Below are positions 52,808 to 61,994 of a stretch of DNA of 64,000 nt, piece after piece; positions within the stretch are counted from its first letter, which is position 1, and each line of letters opens with the position of its first letter. The stretch lies in contig CAWHUL010000005.1 in the NCBI GenBank assembly GCA_963832365.1, positions 83,602 to 147,601 on the forward strand, read 5' to 3'. Source of the stretch: CAWBRT01 sp963832365 (GTDB lineage: Bacteria > Acidobacteriota > Terriglobia > Terriglobales > Acidobacteriaceae). The notes beneath the pieces are model-generated. The model had not been told where the DNA came from, ran no database searches, and saw nothing but the letters and a program-made list of their open reading frames with translations. Position numbers and translations under genes: made by a program.

Positions 52808-54019
52808 CTACCGTGCGACAGCTTCCTTGCCGGCAACCAGTTTGCTCATGGCCACCGCGAGTCGCTCCATGCCCTCGCTGCAGTTATCGTACGAGCAGGC
52901 GTAGGAGATGCGCAGATGGCCGTTGCCATTGGCGCCGAACACGGCGCCATCGACCAAGGCAATGCCGGCGTTCTCGAGTAAGTGGTCCGCAAGCTGTGCG
53001 GAAGACATTCCCGGCAGCGTTATCTTCGGGAAGAGGAAGAAGGTTCCGTTGGGAGCGCTTTCCAACTCAAGCCCAGGCACTTGCGGCAAAATATCGAGCA
53101 TCAGCTTTCGCCGGCGCGCGAACTCCTGCATCATCGTTTCGGTGAAGGCTTCGCTCTGAGTCAAACCCGCGATCGCTCCCATTTGCGCGAACGAGCAAAG
53201 CGACAGCATCACATTCTGCTGCACCCGGGTGGCTGCGCTAACCACCGCTTCAGGTCCGGCAATGTAGCCGATGCGCCACCCGGTCATGGCATAGGTTTTC
53301 GACAACGAACCACAGACAATGGTCCTTTCCCGCATCCCCGACAAGCCCGCCGGCGAGTAGTGGACGTGTCCGTCATAGACCATCCTATCGTAGGCTTCGT
53401 CCGAGACCAGGATCAGGTTATGCCGGGTGCAAAAGGCCGCGATCTTCTCCAGTTGCTCGCGCGTAAGCACGCTGCCGGTGGGGTTGTGCGGCGAGTTGAC
53501 GATCATGGCCTTCGTCCGTGGCGTAATGGCCCTGGCCGCGGCTTCGGGGTCGAACATAAAATTGTCGGAAGGGACAAGGTCGATGGCAATTGGAACGCCG
53601 CCGGCCAAATGCACCGTCCAGGGAAAAGGCCCGAAGGCAGGATTCGGGATGAGCACCTCATCGCCGGGATCGAGAATGCTCATCAAGGTCAGATATAACG
53701 CTTCCTGTCCGCCGGCCGTGACGATGATTTCCTTGTCAGCCTGATAACTGATTCCCTTGTGCCGCTTCACGTTCGCGGCGAGCGCCTCGCGGAGAGCGGG
53801 CACTCCGGCATTCGGCGCATAGTGAACGAACCCCTGGTCCAGAGCGCTTTTGGCAGCCTCTTTGATATGCGCCGGCGTGTCGAAGTCGGGCCTGCCGATC
53901 TCGAAGTGGATAACCTTGACACCGCGGGCCGCCAGTTCGTTCGCTCTCTCAAACGCTTTGCGAATGCCGGCGAAAGGAACTCTGCTTATCCGCCTACCGG
54001 TAAGAAATGCAGCATCCAT
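52808..54019 (-). CDS. PLP-dependent aminotransferase, class I
   Basis: 403 residues, fold-type I aminotransferase. The PLP lysine is in SLSKTYAMTGWRIGY, with NSPHNPTGS, VSDEAYDRMVY and the C-terminal substrate Arg in HLRISYACS. The N terminus IHFEIGRPDFDTP is typical of aspartate/aromatic or branched-chain-type enzymes. The amino donor is not assignable. It precedes the 2-hydroxyacid dehydrogenase, suggesting a shared keto-acid pathway. Confidence 0.88.
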   Translation of the reverse strand: MDAAFLTGRRISRVPFAGIRKAFERANELAARGVKVIHFEIGRPDFDTPAHIKEAAKSALDQGFVHYAPNAGVPALREALAANVKRHKGISYQADKEIIVTAGGQEALYLTLMSILDPGDEVLIPNPAFGPFPWTVHLAGGVPIAIDLVPSDNFMFDPEAAARAITPRTKAMIVNSPHNPTGSVLTREQLEKIAAFCTRHNLILVSDEAYDRMVYDGHVHYSPAGLSGMRERTIVCGSLSKTYAMTGWRIGYIAGPEAVVSAATRVQQNVMLSLCSFAQMGAIAGLTQSEAFTETMMQEFARRRKLMLDILPQVPGLELESAPNGTFFLFPKITLPGMSSAQLADHLLENAGIALVDGAVFGANGNGHLRISYACSYDNCSEGMERLAVAMSKLVAGKEAVAR

Positions 54020-54186
54020 GGTTCACACCCTCTCTGCCCCGCAGCAATCTCGAAAATCGTTTCTTGTCGTCTCGTTCGGCATGGATTCGCCATTGACCCG
54101 GGTCGCTGTAGTTCTCGAGCCGATCAGGAATAACAGCAGAATAACCGCAGGGGCGATGCGGAACCGGCACGACAGGATTAAGGGTC

Positions 54187-54214
54187 CGTGGCACTCAGCA
54201 ATCGAGTGCCACGG
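54187..54214 (-). terminator. Hairpin between binding-protein and aminotransferase genes
   Basis: CGTGGCACTC pairs with GAGTGCCACG over a seven-base loop. No T-run follows on the minus strand, so it may stabilise the 3' end rather than terminate. Confidence 0.4.
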
Positions 54215-54228
54215 CAATCCGATCAACA

Positions 54229-55392
54229 TCATTTTGCGGCGAACGTCTCCACAAAAACGAACTTCCCATCTTTGATCTGGTTGAAATACGCCGGACGGTT
54301 CAGCGGATTGTGAGTCTTCGCATCGAGGGTGAACTTGTCCGTCGTCAAGACCGGCAGGTCCTTGGTCTGCTCGAGGGCGGCGACGATCTTGTCGCCATCC
54401 GTGGAATTGGCCCGCTTGATCGCATCCACCAGCGCGAACATCGCGTCGTTGACCAGCAGAGCATTGCGAACGATCGGTCCTCCGAACTGTTTCTGGTTGG
54501 CCTCGACCCACTTCTTCACGTTTGGCTCTTCGAACGACGCTGAATTAATGAAGTAAGAGCCGTTCAGAGCGGCACCGCCGAGGCTCAGAATGTCAGGACT
54601 GGCCCAGTTATCGCCACCCATCAAAATAGCCTTAATACCCAGGTCGCGAGCCTGCTTGGCGGCCAGCGCAGCATCCTTTTGGGTCAATGGCAGGAACAGC
54701 ACATCCGGATTGCTCTCTTTGATCTTGCCCAGCGGCGCGCGGAAATCCAATTCGCCGGTCCGATACGCCTCTTTGCCGACTACCTTCCCGCCTGCCTTGA
54801 CGAAGGCATCTTCGAAATATCGAGAGAGCCATTGAGAGTAGTCGCTCCCAACGTCATACAGCACGGCCACCTTGCGCGCCTTCAGCCGGTCGTAGGCAAA
54901 TTCGGCGCCCACGGTTCCCTGGTAGGTGTCGATGAAGCAAACGCGAAAGACGTACTTGTAGGTTTCACCGGCCTTGCTGGCGGTCACATACGGATTGCTG
55001 GCTGTGGTCGAGATCATCGGCACCTTGGCCGCCATCACGACCGGAGTAGCCGCCATCGCCACTCCACTCTGCGCGACACCGATCACGGCCACGACTTTTT
55101 CCTGGTCGACTAAACGGCGAACGGCGTTTACGGTTTCCGCCGGATCGGCCCGAGTATCGACTGCCACCAATTGAATCTTCTTGCCGAGGACCCCGCCCTT
55201 GCTGTTGATTTCATCAACGGCAATCTTAAGGCCGGTATGCTCCGACTGACCAAACACCGACGCATCGCCGGTCAGCGCTACCGCGTGACCCACTTTGATT
55301 GTCTGCGGCTCCGTGCCGGTGCACGCCACGAGACAACTAACGGAAAGCAACATTACAAGGACGAACCCGCGCCTCAGCCATTTGCGCTGCAT
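54229..55392 (-). CDS. Branched-chain amino acid ABC transporter binding lipoprotein 2
   Basis: 387 residues, paralogue of the protein at 47080: shared IKVGHAVALTGDASVFGQSE, GLKIAVDEINSKGGVLGKKI and LDFRAPLGKIKESNPDVLFL. The lipobox is LVAC. The ATG at 55392 has AAGGGGAG upstream. It is on the opposite strand to its paralogue, flanking the livHMGF and aminotransferase genes. Probably supplies a second ligand to the same permease. Confidence 0.9.
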   Translation of the reverse strand: MQRKWLRRGFVLVMLLSVSCLVACTGTEPQTIKVGHAVALTGDASVFGQSEHTGLKIAVDEINSKGGVLGKKIQLVAVDTRADPAETVNAVRRLVDQEKVVAVIGVAQSGVAMAATPVVMAAKVPMISTTASNPYVTASKAGETYKYVFRVCFIDTYQGTVGAEFAYDRLKARKVAVLYDVGSDYSQWLSRYFEDAFVKAGGKVVGKEAYRTGELDFRAPLGKIKESNPDVLFLPLTQKDAALAAKQARDLGIKAILMGGDNWASPDILSLGGAALNGSYFINSASFEEPNVKKWVEANQKQFGGPIVRNALLVNDAMFALVDAIKRANSTDGDKIVAALEQTKDLPVLTTDKFTLDAKTHNPLNRPAYFNQIKDGKFVFVETFAAK

Positions 55393-55675
55393 TTGCACAC
55401 TCCCCTTCTGAAGATTTTCAGTCGATTTGATCGCGAGCACCAACGGTACAACGCACGGGTATTCACGTCAACGGATTTCGGCGCGAAAACGACACCGCGT
55501 GCAGCGCCGGCCAGGGCGGTTTCCCCGGAGTCTGCCTCCGCGAATCGGGTCCGGCTCAGGCGGATCATGGGCAGCTCCGGGGTCGGCTGCGATCGGGTGA
55601 GGTGGTCCCGCTGGAGATTCTGTGAGATACCCGCAAGCTAGTTCTCGAACTTCCGGATTGCAGCTTTTGAAACGA

Positions 55676-55700
55676 CCGGCAGCCCGGTTTGGACTGCCGG
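55676..55700 (-). terminator. Terminator-like hairpin after the arylsulfatase gene
   Basis: On the minus strand CCGGCAG pairs with CTGCCGG over eleven bases, then TCGTTTC follows. The rest of the 55393-55713 gap shows nothing else. Confidence 0.5.
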
Positions 55701-55713
55701 CCGTGAGTGTTGT

Positions 55714-58089
55714 TTATTGCCGCGCCATGGCGATGCGAATGGCATCCTCTTTCGAGACCAGGTGATCCACGCTCTCGGCAGCGTCGGCGATGGCGATCTG
55801 CACCCCCTTGATGCGGCCGTTGAAGGCGTTGCCCGTGGAGCTGTAGTCCGGGGAGACAGGAGCCCCGCTGTCCTCGCCAACGTCGCAGCCGTCATCGGCC
55901 GAGAAGACCATCGCGAGTGTCATCGGAACTTCCCCTTCGCCGACCTTCTTACCGTCGGTGTACAGGGTTACCTTGCCGCCCTTACCCAGGCCGCCGCCGG
56001 CGTAGGCGAACTCCATCCTTACCTGGTGCTCGCCCCCAGGCAGAGGGCTCGCGGCCTCGACGTAGAATAGCTTAACCCCGCCAAGGTTGTAGCAGTACTT
56101 GAGCTTGCCGTTGTTGGCGTACAAACTCCAGCCGCCAATATTCGCACCCTGGGCGACGATCACACCCTTGGCGCCCGACTTCGGCACTACGATCTCGGCG
56201 GTCACTGAGTGGGATTTGTTCTTGATGTTGACGACGCAGTTCTCCGACAGGCGGCCCATACCGCTGAAGAGCAACTGAGTCTTGCCTTTGATCAGCACCG
56301 GCCTGCCTGCGGTGTCCGGGTTCATGCGCCCCATGAGGTCGTCGTTCAACGGCAATACGTTGTACTTGACTGCCTCGATCATCCAGAGGCGTTGCAACTC
56401 GTGGAGTTTCTCCGGGAATTGCTTTGACAGGTCGTTCGCCTGGCTCCAGTCCTTCTCCGTGTCATAGAGTTCCCAGACGTCGTCGTCGAAGGCGGGGGTT
56501 TTCTCCCCGATGAGCAGCCAGGGCGTCTTGTGCCGCGTCACCGCCGTCCACCCCTTGTGGTAGATGGCGCGGTTTCCGAACATCTCGAAATACTGCGTCT
56601 CGTGCCGCTCCGCCGCCTTAGCGTCGTTGAACGAGTACAGCATACTCACACCCTCAATGGGATGCTGCTGCACGCCGTTCACAAAGGTCGGCTCGGGGAG
56701 CCCGGCCGCCTCCAGGATCGTCGGCGCAACGTCGATGATGTGGCTGAACTGCCACCGCATCTCGCCCTTCGCCTTGATTCCCTCCGGCCAGTGGATGATC
56801 GTTCCGTTGCGTGTTCCGCCCCAGTGCGAAGCGACCTGTTTGGTCCACTGGTAGGGAGTGTCGCAGGCATGCGCCCAGCCCACGGCGTAATGGGGGTAAG
56901 ACTCGGGTCCGCCGATTTTATCGATTCGGGCCATGAGAAATTCCGGCGTCTCAAGGGCGTGCATCCCGTTGAAGTTCAGCATCTCGTTGAACGTGCCATT
57001 TATCGTACCCTCGGCCGAAGCGCCGTTGTCGCCGATAATGTAGAACACGAGCGTGTCGTCAAGGATTTCCAGCTTCTTCAGGCCATCGAGCAGCCGGCCG
57101 ATATGGTAGTCGGTGTACTCCATGAAACCCGCGTAGACTTCCATCTCCCGGCGCAGCACCGGTTTGAGCGCCTCAGGCATGTCGTCGAAAGCCGGGATCT
57201 CCTTGTGACGCGGCGTGAGTTTGCAGTCCGCCGGGATGACGCCCAGTTTTTTCTGCCGGGCAAAGGTCTCTTCGCGCAGTTTGTCCCAGCCGCCATCAAA
57301 CTTGCCCTTGTATTTATCGGCCCATTCCTTGGGCACGTGGTGAGGGGCGTGGGTTGCGCCAGGTGCGAAGTAAACGAAGAAGGGCTTGTCGGGTGCTAGG
57401 GCCTTCTGCTGCGACATCCAAGCCATGGCCTTGTCGGTCATGTCCTCCATCAAGTGGTAGCCCTCTTCGGGCGTCCTCTTCAGCTCGACCGGAGTGGTGC
57501 CCTCGTAGAGCGTGGGATACCACTGGTTCGCCTCGCCGCCGATGAAGCCGTAGAAGTACTCGAAGCCGCCGCCGCCCGTGGGCCATGCGTCGAACGGTCC
57601 CACCGGGCTTGTCTCCCACACCGGCACTTCGTGGCACTTGCCGAACTGAGCCGTGTTGTAGCCGTTGAGCTTCAGCGTCCGCGCGAGCGGCGACATGGTG
57701 TTGGGCAGCACCGAGTTGTAGCCCGGCGCGCCGCTGGCGATCTCGGTGATACAGCCCATGCCGGCAGAATGGTGGTTGCGCCCGGTCAGCAGCGCCTGCC
57801 GTGTCGGCGAGCACAGGGCGGTGGTGTGGAAGCGGTTGTACTTCAGGCCATCCGCCGCCAGTTTTTCCGCGGTGGGCGTCGCGCATGGACCGCCGAAGGC
57901 GCTGGACGAACCGAACCCGGCATCGTCGATGAGGATGATCAGCACATTGGGCGCGCCTTTGGGCGGGCGCAACTGCTCAATGGGGGGATACTTCGTCTCC
58001 GGATCCTTGGCGTCGTAGGTTGTCAAACCGATGTGTGGTTGATCCGGAATCGGCAAAACTGTTCTCTGAATCTGATCTCGGTCATTCAT
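55714..58089 (-). CDS. Arylsulfatase (sulfatase family)
   Basis: 791 residues from ATG at 58089 (AAGGAAGGAA upstream). It hydrolyses sulfate esters. The metal and catalytic sites: DDAGFGSS (55-62) and the sulfatase signature CSPTRQALLTGR with C93 as the formylglycine precursor (C-type, matured by FGE); H/D segments YFAPGATHAPHHVPKEW and FYIIGDNGASAEG. A beta-rich C-terminal part (~620-790) is present. No signal peptide is visible, so it is predicted cytoplasmic, as for some AtsA-like enzymes. It could release sulfate for the sulfur locus. Substrate unknown. Confidence 0.9.
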   Translation of the reverse strand: MNDRDQIQRTVLPIPDQPHIGLTTYDAKDPETKYPPIEQLRPPKGAPNVLIILIDDAGFGSSSAFGGPCATPTAEKLAADGLKYNRFHTTALCSPTRQALLTGRNHHSAGMGCITEIASGAPGYNSVLPNTMSPLARTLKLNGYNTAQFGKCHEVPVWETSPVGPFDAWPTGGGGFEYFYGFIGGEANQWYPTLYEGTTPVELKRTPEEGYHLMEDMTDKAMAWMSQQKALAPDKPFFVYFAPGATHAPHHVPKEWADKYKGKFDGGWDKLREETFARQKKLGVIPADCKLTPRHKEIPAFDDMPEALKPVLRREMEVYAGFMEYTDYHIGRLLDGLKKLEILDDTLVFYIIGDNGASAEGTINGTFNEMLNFNGMHALETPEFLMARIDKIGGPESYPHYAVGWAHACDTPYQWTKQVASHWGGTRNGTIIHWPEGIKAKGEMRWQFSHIIDVAPTILEAAGLPEPTFVNGVQQHPIEGVSMLYSFNDAKAAERHETQYFEMFGNRAIYHKGWTAVTRHKTPWLLIGEKTPAFDDDVWELYDTEKDWSQANDLSKQFPEKLHELQRLWMIEAVKYNVLPLNDDLMGRMNPDTAGRPVLIKGKTQLLFSGMGRLSENCVVNIKNKSHSVTAEIVVPKSGAKGVIVAQGANIGGWSLYANNGKLKYCYNLGGVKLFYVEAASPLPGGEHQVRMEFAYAGGGLGKGGKVTLYTDGKKVGEGEVPMTLAMVFSADDGCDVGEDSGAPVSPDYSSTGNAFNGRIKGVQIAIADAAESVDHLVSKEDAIRIAMARQ

Positions 58090-58305
58090 GGGGAGTATTC
58101 CTTCCTTACTGAAGTCTTGAACGCGTTTGCCCAATGGTGAAAAGAACCGACACGTCCCAATTCCGCCATTAAGGATAGGACTCCTCCCCTCTCGAGATAA
58201 CTGTCAGAATGTGCAGCCTTTGCGTTACGCCTGCTTTGGGCAGCATGACACCTCGGCCCATAGCGACAAGCGACCTAACTAACTGATTTTGTGGGGAAGC
58301 ACTCG

Positions 58306-58530
58306 TTAGGAGCGAGGGTTAGGTGCGTGCTCGTCGCATACGACAGCGACTAGGCGGACTTCCGCCACCCGTCCGAGCACATGGGTAGCAATATTGGGAC
58401 AACCGGGGTGATCACAGAAATATTCGGCGAGCAGTTCTTCGGTCCCGTCCGGCGTGATGAAGCCCGTCTTGATCGTTATCTGAGGAATGGAGAATCTCCG
58501 CCGTTTTCGGAGAATAAAGGCCCGTGGCAC
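58306..58530 (-). CDS. Small zinc-finger-like protein
   Basis: 74 residues, GTG start with GGAG upstream. Metal-ligand pattern CDHPGC (39-44) and CDEH (66-69). The N terminus is basic (RKRRRF). Function unknown; it stands alone between the sulfatase gene and the tRNA remnant. Confidence 0.58.
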   Translation of the reverse strand: MPRAFILRKRRRFSIPQITIKTGFITPDGTEELLAEYFCDHPGCPNIATHVLGRVAEVRLVAVVCDEHAPNPRS

Positions 58531-58744
58531 TGAAGGAACTCCGATAAAGGTACTAAGGCGAGTTCAAATTACAGCTTAGAATTTCTAATTTGCGCCGAAC
58601 AGGATAATGCCTGCTGGCAGGAGAATCGCCGAGTCCACCTTGTTTACGTTTCACCAACTCTTGACGTCGACACGACAACTGCGCCGAAGTGAGTGTTGCT
58701 GCGGACGGGATGAACAGTTCGTGAGTTTTAGCCAATCAAAAACA

Positions 58745-58766
58745 ACAGCCACTCGTAAGTGGCTGT
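58745..58766 (-). terminator. Terminator of a tRNA gene
   Basis: On the minus strand ACAGCCACT pairs perfectly with AGTGGCTGT over a four-base loop and is followed by TGTTTTTG. It lies 19 bases downstream of the tRNA-Val 3' half and looks like that tRNA's original terminator. Confidence 0.7.
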
Positions 58767-58784
58767 GCGGTAAAAACTTAGAGA

Positions 58785-58829
58785 TGGTGGGCGCTACAGG
58801 ATTTGAACCTGTGACTTCCACCGTGTGAA
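58785..58829 (-). pseudogene. tRNA-Val(CAC) 3' half, probable attachment-site remnant
   Basis: Reading minus, the sequence begins in the anticodon loop (TTCACAC, anticodon CAC), continues through the 3' anticodon strand GGTGG, the T-arm ACAGG-TTCAAAT-CCTGT and the acceptor strand AGCGCCC with discriminator A and encoded CCA. The 5' half is absent: the bases before the loop cannot pair with GGTGG. Integrases often use exactly this part of a tRNA. The flanking 58531-58744 and 58830-59233 hold no gene. Confidence 0.75.
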
Positions 58830-59233
58830 TCTATAACTACTAATGTTTACAATAATTTACAAGTGCTCACTGGGGCTGCTAACTTCCGCTAAGTGCTTGT
58901 AAGTTCGTTCGCCATCGGGCTGGCCGTCGGGCTGTAGGTTTCGCCAATGGCAGTCGCATCGATCAACTGACCCACGGCTAACTCCCCAGAATCCTGGACT
59001 GGCTTGGCGAAGGGCCGCCGGGAGCAAGACGGTCAAGCGGCACACCCCGTCACTCCTGAACCCGTCTGCAGAGGTGTGTCGTAAATCTCGTTTTGGATGC
59101 GGGAATCCTCTTTGCAGCTTGACAGCGGCGGTAGCGCAACACAAAATCCGAGCTGATTACTTGCTCCTGTAAGCCGTCTTGATTATTTCGACCAGTGTGG
59201 TCAAGCCATCGCGTCAGTCCGACAAGGGGGTCT

Positions 59234-60130
59234 ATGATTCACATGATTAGAAGTGTTGCCACCATGGTTATTTTCCTGTTTGTGTTCGGAACTCTTCACG
59301 CACACAGCGCCGCTGTTAAAGAAAGACCAAGCAAGCCAGCAAGGGCTAGCGCCACGCCGGAGGCGGAACAATCCGCTGGCGAGGTCAACCAGGATTTTGG
59401 CCGGATGACTCTCTGGCAGGCACGCAAGATGGTTGTAACTGGGTTCCAGACCTGTTCTTTGGGCATCGTCGGCGATCCCGGCAGTTTCAGGTTCAGCTTC
59501 GACAGCTTTGAATTCGACGCGAGATCGCGATGGGGCAAAGATTTCCAGCATTACAAGGTGGATATGAAGAGCCTGCCGCAGGTTTCCGTAAAACGCGGTT
59601 TTGGAGTGTATAAGCTAAAGGACGAGGCCGGAAAGGATTTTCCCGTCAACCATCTGGCATGGCAATGCCAGGAGCCCGCCGAGTCGGTTGCGAAGGCCAT
59701 CAACCATTTGCGGAACATGGCTGGCGAGCAGGGCCTCGCCCTGCGCAATCTCCCCCAGGCAGCGGCAGCATGGCGAGCGCTTTCGCCAAAACCTGAGCTT
59801 CCGGAAGAGGTCCGGGCACAACGGTTGCTCGCCGAGACCGCATTCAAAGAAGGGAAACTCGGAAAGGCCCTGTATCACTACGAAAACGGCGTGGAACTCT
59901 ATCCCGTATGGCCCGAAGGCCGTTTCAATGCCGCTTTGATGGCGGCTGAATTGAAGTTCTACAGCGAAGCAGTCGAGCACATGCGCGCGTATTTGGAACT
60001 GGTGCCCGATTCGCCCGACGCGCCATCTGCACGAGACCAGATTGTGATCTGGCAAGACAAGGCCACGGAGAAAGCTCGCGAGAGCATGCAAGACCAACCC
60101 CAAACGCCTGGTCCAAAGAGGAAGAAGTGA
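59234..60130 (+). CDS. Secreted protein with shared C-terminal TPR-like module (paralogue 1)
   Basis: 298 residues from ATG at 59234 (AAGGGGG upstream). Signal segment VATMVIFLFVFGTLHAHSA. A beta-rich N-terminal domain (GSFRFSFDSFEFDARSRW; YKVDMKSLPQVSV; YKLKDEAGKDF; ESVAKAINHLR) looks PH-like. The C-terminal ~100 residues form the module shared by five neighbouring genes: AAAWRAL, LLAETAFKEGKLGKALYHYE, WPEGRFNAALMAAELKFY and YLELVPDSPDAPSARDQ. Function unknown. It is the first plus-strand gene after the tRNA remnant. Confidence 0.8.
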   Translation: MIHMIRSVATMVIFLFVFGTLHAHSAAVKERPSKPARASATPEAEQSAGEVNQDFGRMTLWQARKMVVTGFQTCSLGIVGDPGSFRFSFDSFEFDARSRWGKDFQHYKVDMKSLPQVSVKRGFGVYKLKDEAGKDFPVNHLAWQCQEPAESVAKAINHLRNMAGEQGLALRNLPQAAAAWRALSPKPELPEEVRAQRLLAETAFKEGKLGKALYHYENGVELYPVWPEGRFNAALMAAELKFYSEAVEHMRAYLELVPDSPDAPSARDQIVIWQDKATEKARESMQDQPQTPGPKRKK

Positions 60131-60173
60131 GGGAGGGACAATCCAGTATCCGCCTTCAGCACGGGGGAATCGC

Positions 60174-61103
60174 ATGACTCGCTTTAGGGATATCGCGGGT
60201 CAATTCATCCTGCTGTTTCTTGCGGCAGCGGCTCCGGCAGTTCTTGCCCAGGGACCGGCAACGCCGGCGATGTCCGTCTGCCAGGCGAGAGGAACGGTTG
60301 TGGCGAAACTGCAACGGGTATTGACAGGCTACTGGGGCCGGTTGAATTCGACGCCCACCGGCATTGCGTTCAAACTAGGAGAACTTGAGTTCCAGGCTGT
60401 TCCCAACCACGACGGACCCAATGCCTACATGGTTTACGCCGTTCCCAAGAAACTCTTTCCTCCGGGTCTCTACACGGTTGATCTGAAGATTCTCGGAGAG
60501 GCTACACACAAAATCTGGAATGCTGACCCGCGGATATCATACATAGAAATCGACGGCAGAAGCCCCTTCGCAAAGGGAAACCTGTCCAACGCCGGTGTTC
60601 TCGGGTTACTCTGGTGGTTACAAGACGAAAAAGCAGCCCAAGCCTTCGCCAACGCGATCAACTCTTTGCGGCTCTCTGCTCGCGCTTACGATGCCTCTCG
60701 CGGCCCTTCTCCCGTTTGTTTCGCAGACAAAGACACAAAGAAGCGCTTCTGGGCAGAGTTTCAGGAGAGGGCCGCCACGTGGCGCGCGCTCCCCAGCAGA
60801 CCTCCGATTTCGGACGACGTCAAGCAGCACCGGCTGGTGGCCGAGGATGCTTTGAACCAGAAGCAGTTTGCCGTCGCCGCCGCGGAGTATGAGGCGGGGC
60901 TGGAGATCAATCCGTTGTGGCCAGAGGGTCATTTCAACGCCGCGTTACTCGATGCCGAAATGAAAGCCTACGAAGACGCCTCTTGGCACATGCGCTGTTA
61001 TCTGGAACTCTTGCCCAATGCGCCGGATGCTCAAGACGCCCGCGATCAGATGCTTCTCTGGCAAGGCAAGGCCAAGCAGCAGGCAATGGCGCCAGCAAAA
61101 TAG
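60174..61103 (+). CDS. Secreted protein with shared TPR-like module (paralogue 2)
   Basis: 309 residues with signal peptide (LLFLAAAAPAVLAQ). The N-terminal part (GIAFKLGELEFQAVPNH; FPPGLYTVDLKILG; ISYIEIDGRSPFAKGN) parallels that of paralogue 1 but is diverged. The C-terminal module reads AATWRALPSRP, WPEGHFNAALLDAEMKAY and YLELLPNAPDAQDARDQML. It lies 43 bases after paralogue 1 in the same direction, so the two are probably co-transcribed. Confidence 0.8.
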   Translation: MTRFRDIAGQFILLFLAAAAPAVLAQGPATPAMSVCQARGTVVAKLQRVLTGYWGRLNSTPTGIAFKLGELEFQAVPNHDGPNAYMVYAVPKKLFPPGLYTVDLKILGEATHKIWNADPRISYIEIDGRSPFAKGNLSNAGVLGLLWWLQDEKAAQAFANAINSLRLSARAYDASRGPSPVCFADKDTKKRFWAEFQERAATWRALPSRPPISDDVKQHRLVAEDALNQKQFAVAAAEYEAGLEINPLWPEGHFNAALLDAEMKAYEDASWHMRCYLELLPNAPDAQDARDQMLLWQGKAKQQAMAPAK

Positions 61104-61171
61104 AAGGCGGCGGCAGAAATGTTGAGGTTGGGACACCTTAGTTTGCGAGTTTAAATAGGAAGAACACCGAG

Positions 61172-61945
61172 ATGAGTTACAGAAGATGGACTGCATGCGC
61201 ATCTGTGCCGGTGTTAATTCTCTTCGCCGCGGTTTGTCCGCTGCGTGCGCAGGACACCGCCGCATGGACTGATTTCCAGCAGAAAGCGGCGGCCTGGCGG
61301 GCGCTTCCGGTGAAGCCCGCGCTGTCCGAAAATGTAAGACGGGAGCGAGTGCTGGCAGAGAATGCCTTCCGCGAGAAGCAGCTCAGTTCCGCTGTCGACC
61401 ACTACGAGGCTGGGTTGAAGATGAATCCGCTGTGGCCGGAAGGCCAATTTAATGCCGCTTTGCTGTACGCCGAGCTGGAAGACTACAACAAAGCTGTTTG
61501 GCACATGCGGGCCTACCTCGAACTGGTTCCCGATGCCCCAGATGCTGAAGGGGCCCGCGATCAACTCATCATTTGGCAAGACAAATTGACGTGGATAAGG
61601 CAGGACAGCGGGCACGTGGATTGGAACCAGGCGAAAACTTACTGCCAAAATCTGCGCCTTGGCGGCTATTCTGGTTGGCGGCTGCCGACGATTGACGAGC
61701 TGGCTGCGATATACGATCCGACACAAGATTCTGTTTTGGAAAGCCTAGGCGAAAGCATTCACTACCATATTAAGCGCGGCATCAAGCTTTCGTATCCATG
61801 CATTTGGAGCAGTAGCACCAGTCAAGATCACGGGTTGGTGGACGCTTGGTTCTTCTGCTTCAGCACTGGGCGGCGGCGCCCTTATGCACTCGCCACCGGC
61901 AGCTACGCCTTAACCGCGTTGTGTGTACGCCGTTCCGGAGAATGA
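61172..61945 (+). CDS. Secreted protein: TPR-like module fused to DUF1566 (Lcl C-terminal) domain (paralogue 3)
   Basis: 257 residues with signal peptide (SVPVLILFAAVCPLRAQ). The shared module is at ~28-138 (AAAWRALPVKP, WPEGQFNAALLYAELEDY, YLELVPDAPDAEGARDQLII). It is followed by a DUF1566-like C-type-lectin-fold domain: HVDWNQAKTYCQNLRLGGYS, GWRLPTIDELAAIYDP and ALTALCVRR near the end. It follows paralogue 2 by 68 bases. The domain often binds ligands at the cell surface. Confidence 0.82.
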   Translation: MSYRRWTACASVPVLILFAAVCPLRAQDTAAWTDFQQKAAAWRALPVKPALSENVRRERVLAENAFREKQLSSAVDHYEAGLKMNPLWPEGQFNAALLYAELEDYNKAVWHMRAYLELVPDAPDAEGARDQLIIWQDKLTWIRQDSGHVDWNQAKTYCQNLRLGGYSGWRLPTIDELAAIYDPTQDSVLESLGESIHYHIKRGIKLSYPCIWSSSTSQDHGLVDAWFFCFSTGRRRPYALATGSYALTALCVRRSGE

Positions 61946-61994
61946 TGGCTTGGCACTTTGTTTGCGCCTCGCCAGAGGATTTGAATGATTACTT

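Noticed and set aside
58607..58828. Plus-strand frame ending GATGFEPVTSTV
   Set aside because: This peptide is the familiar false translation of the antisense of a tRNA 3' end.
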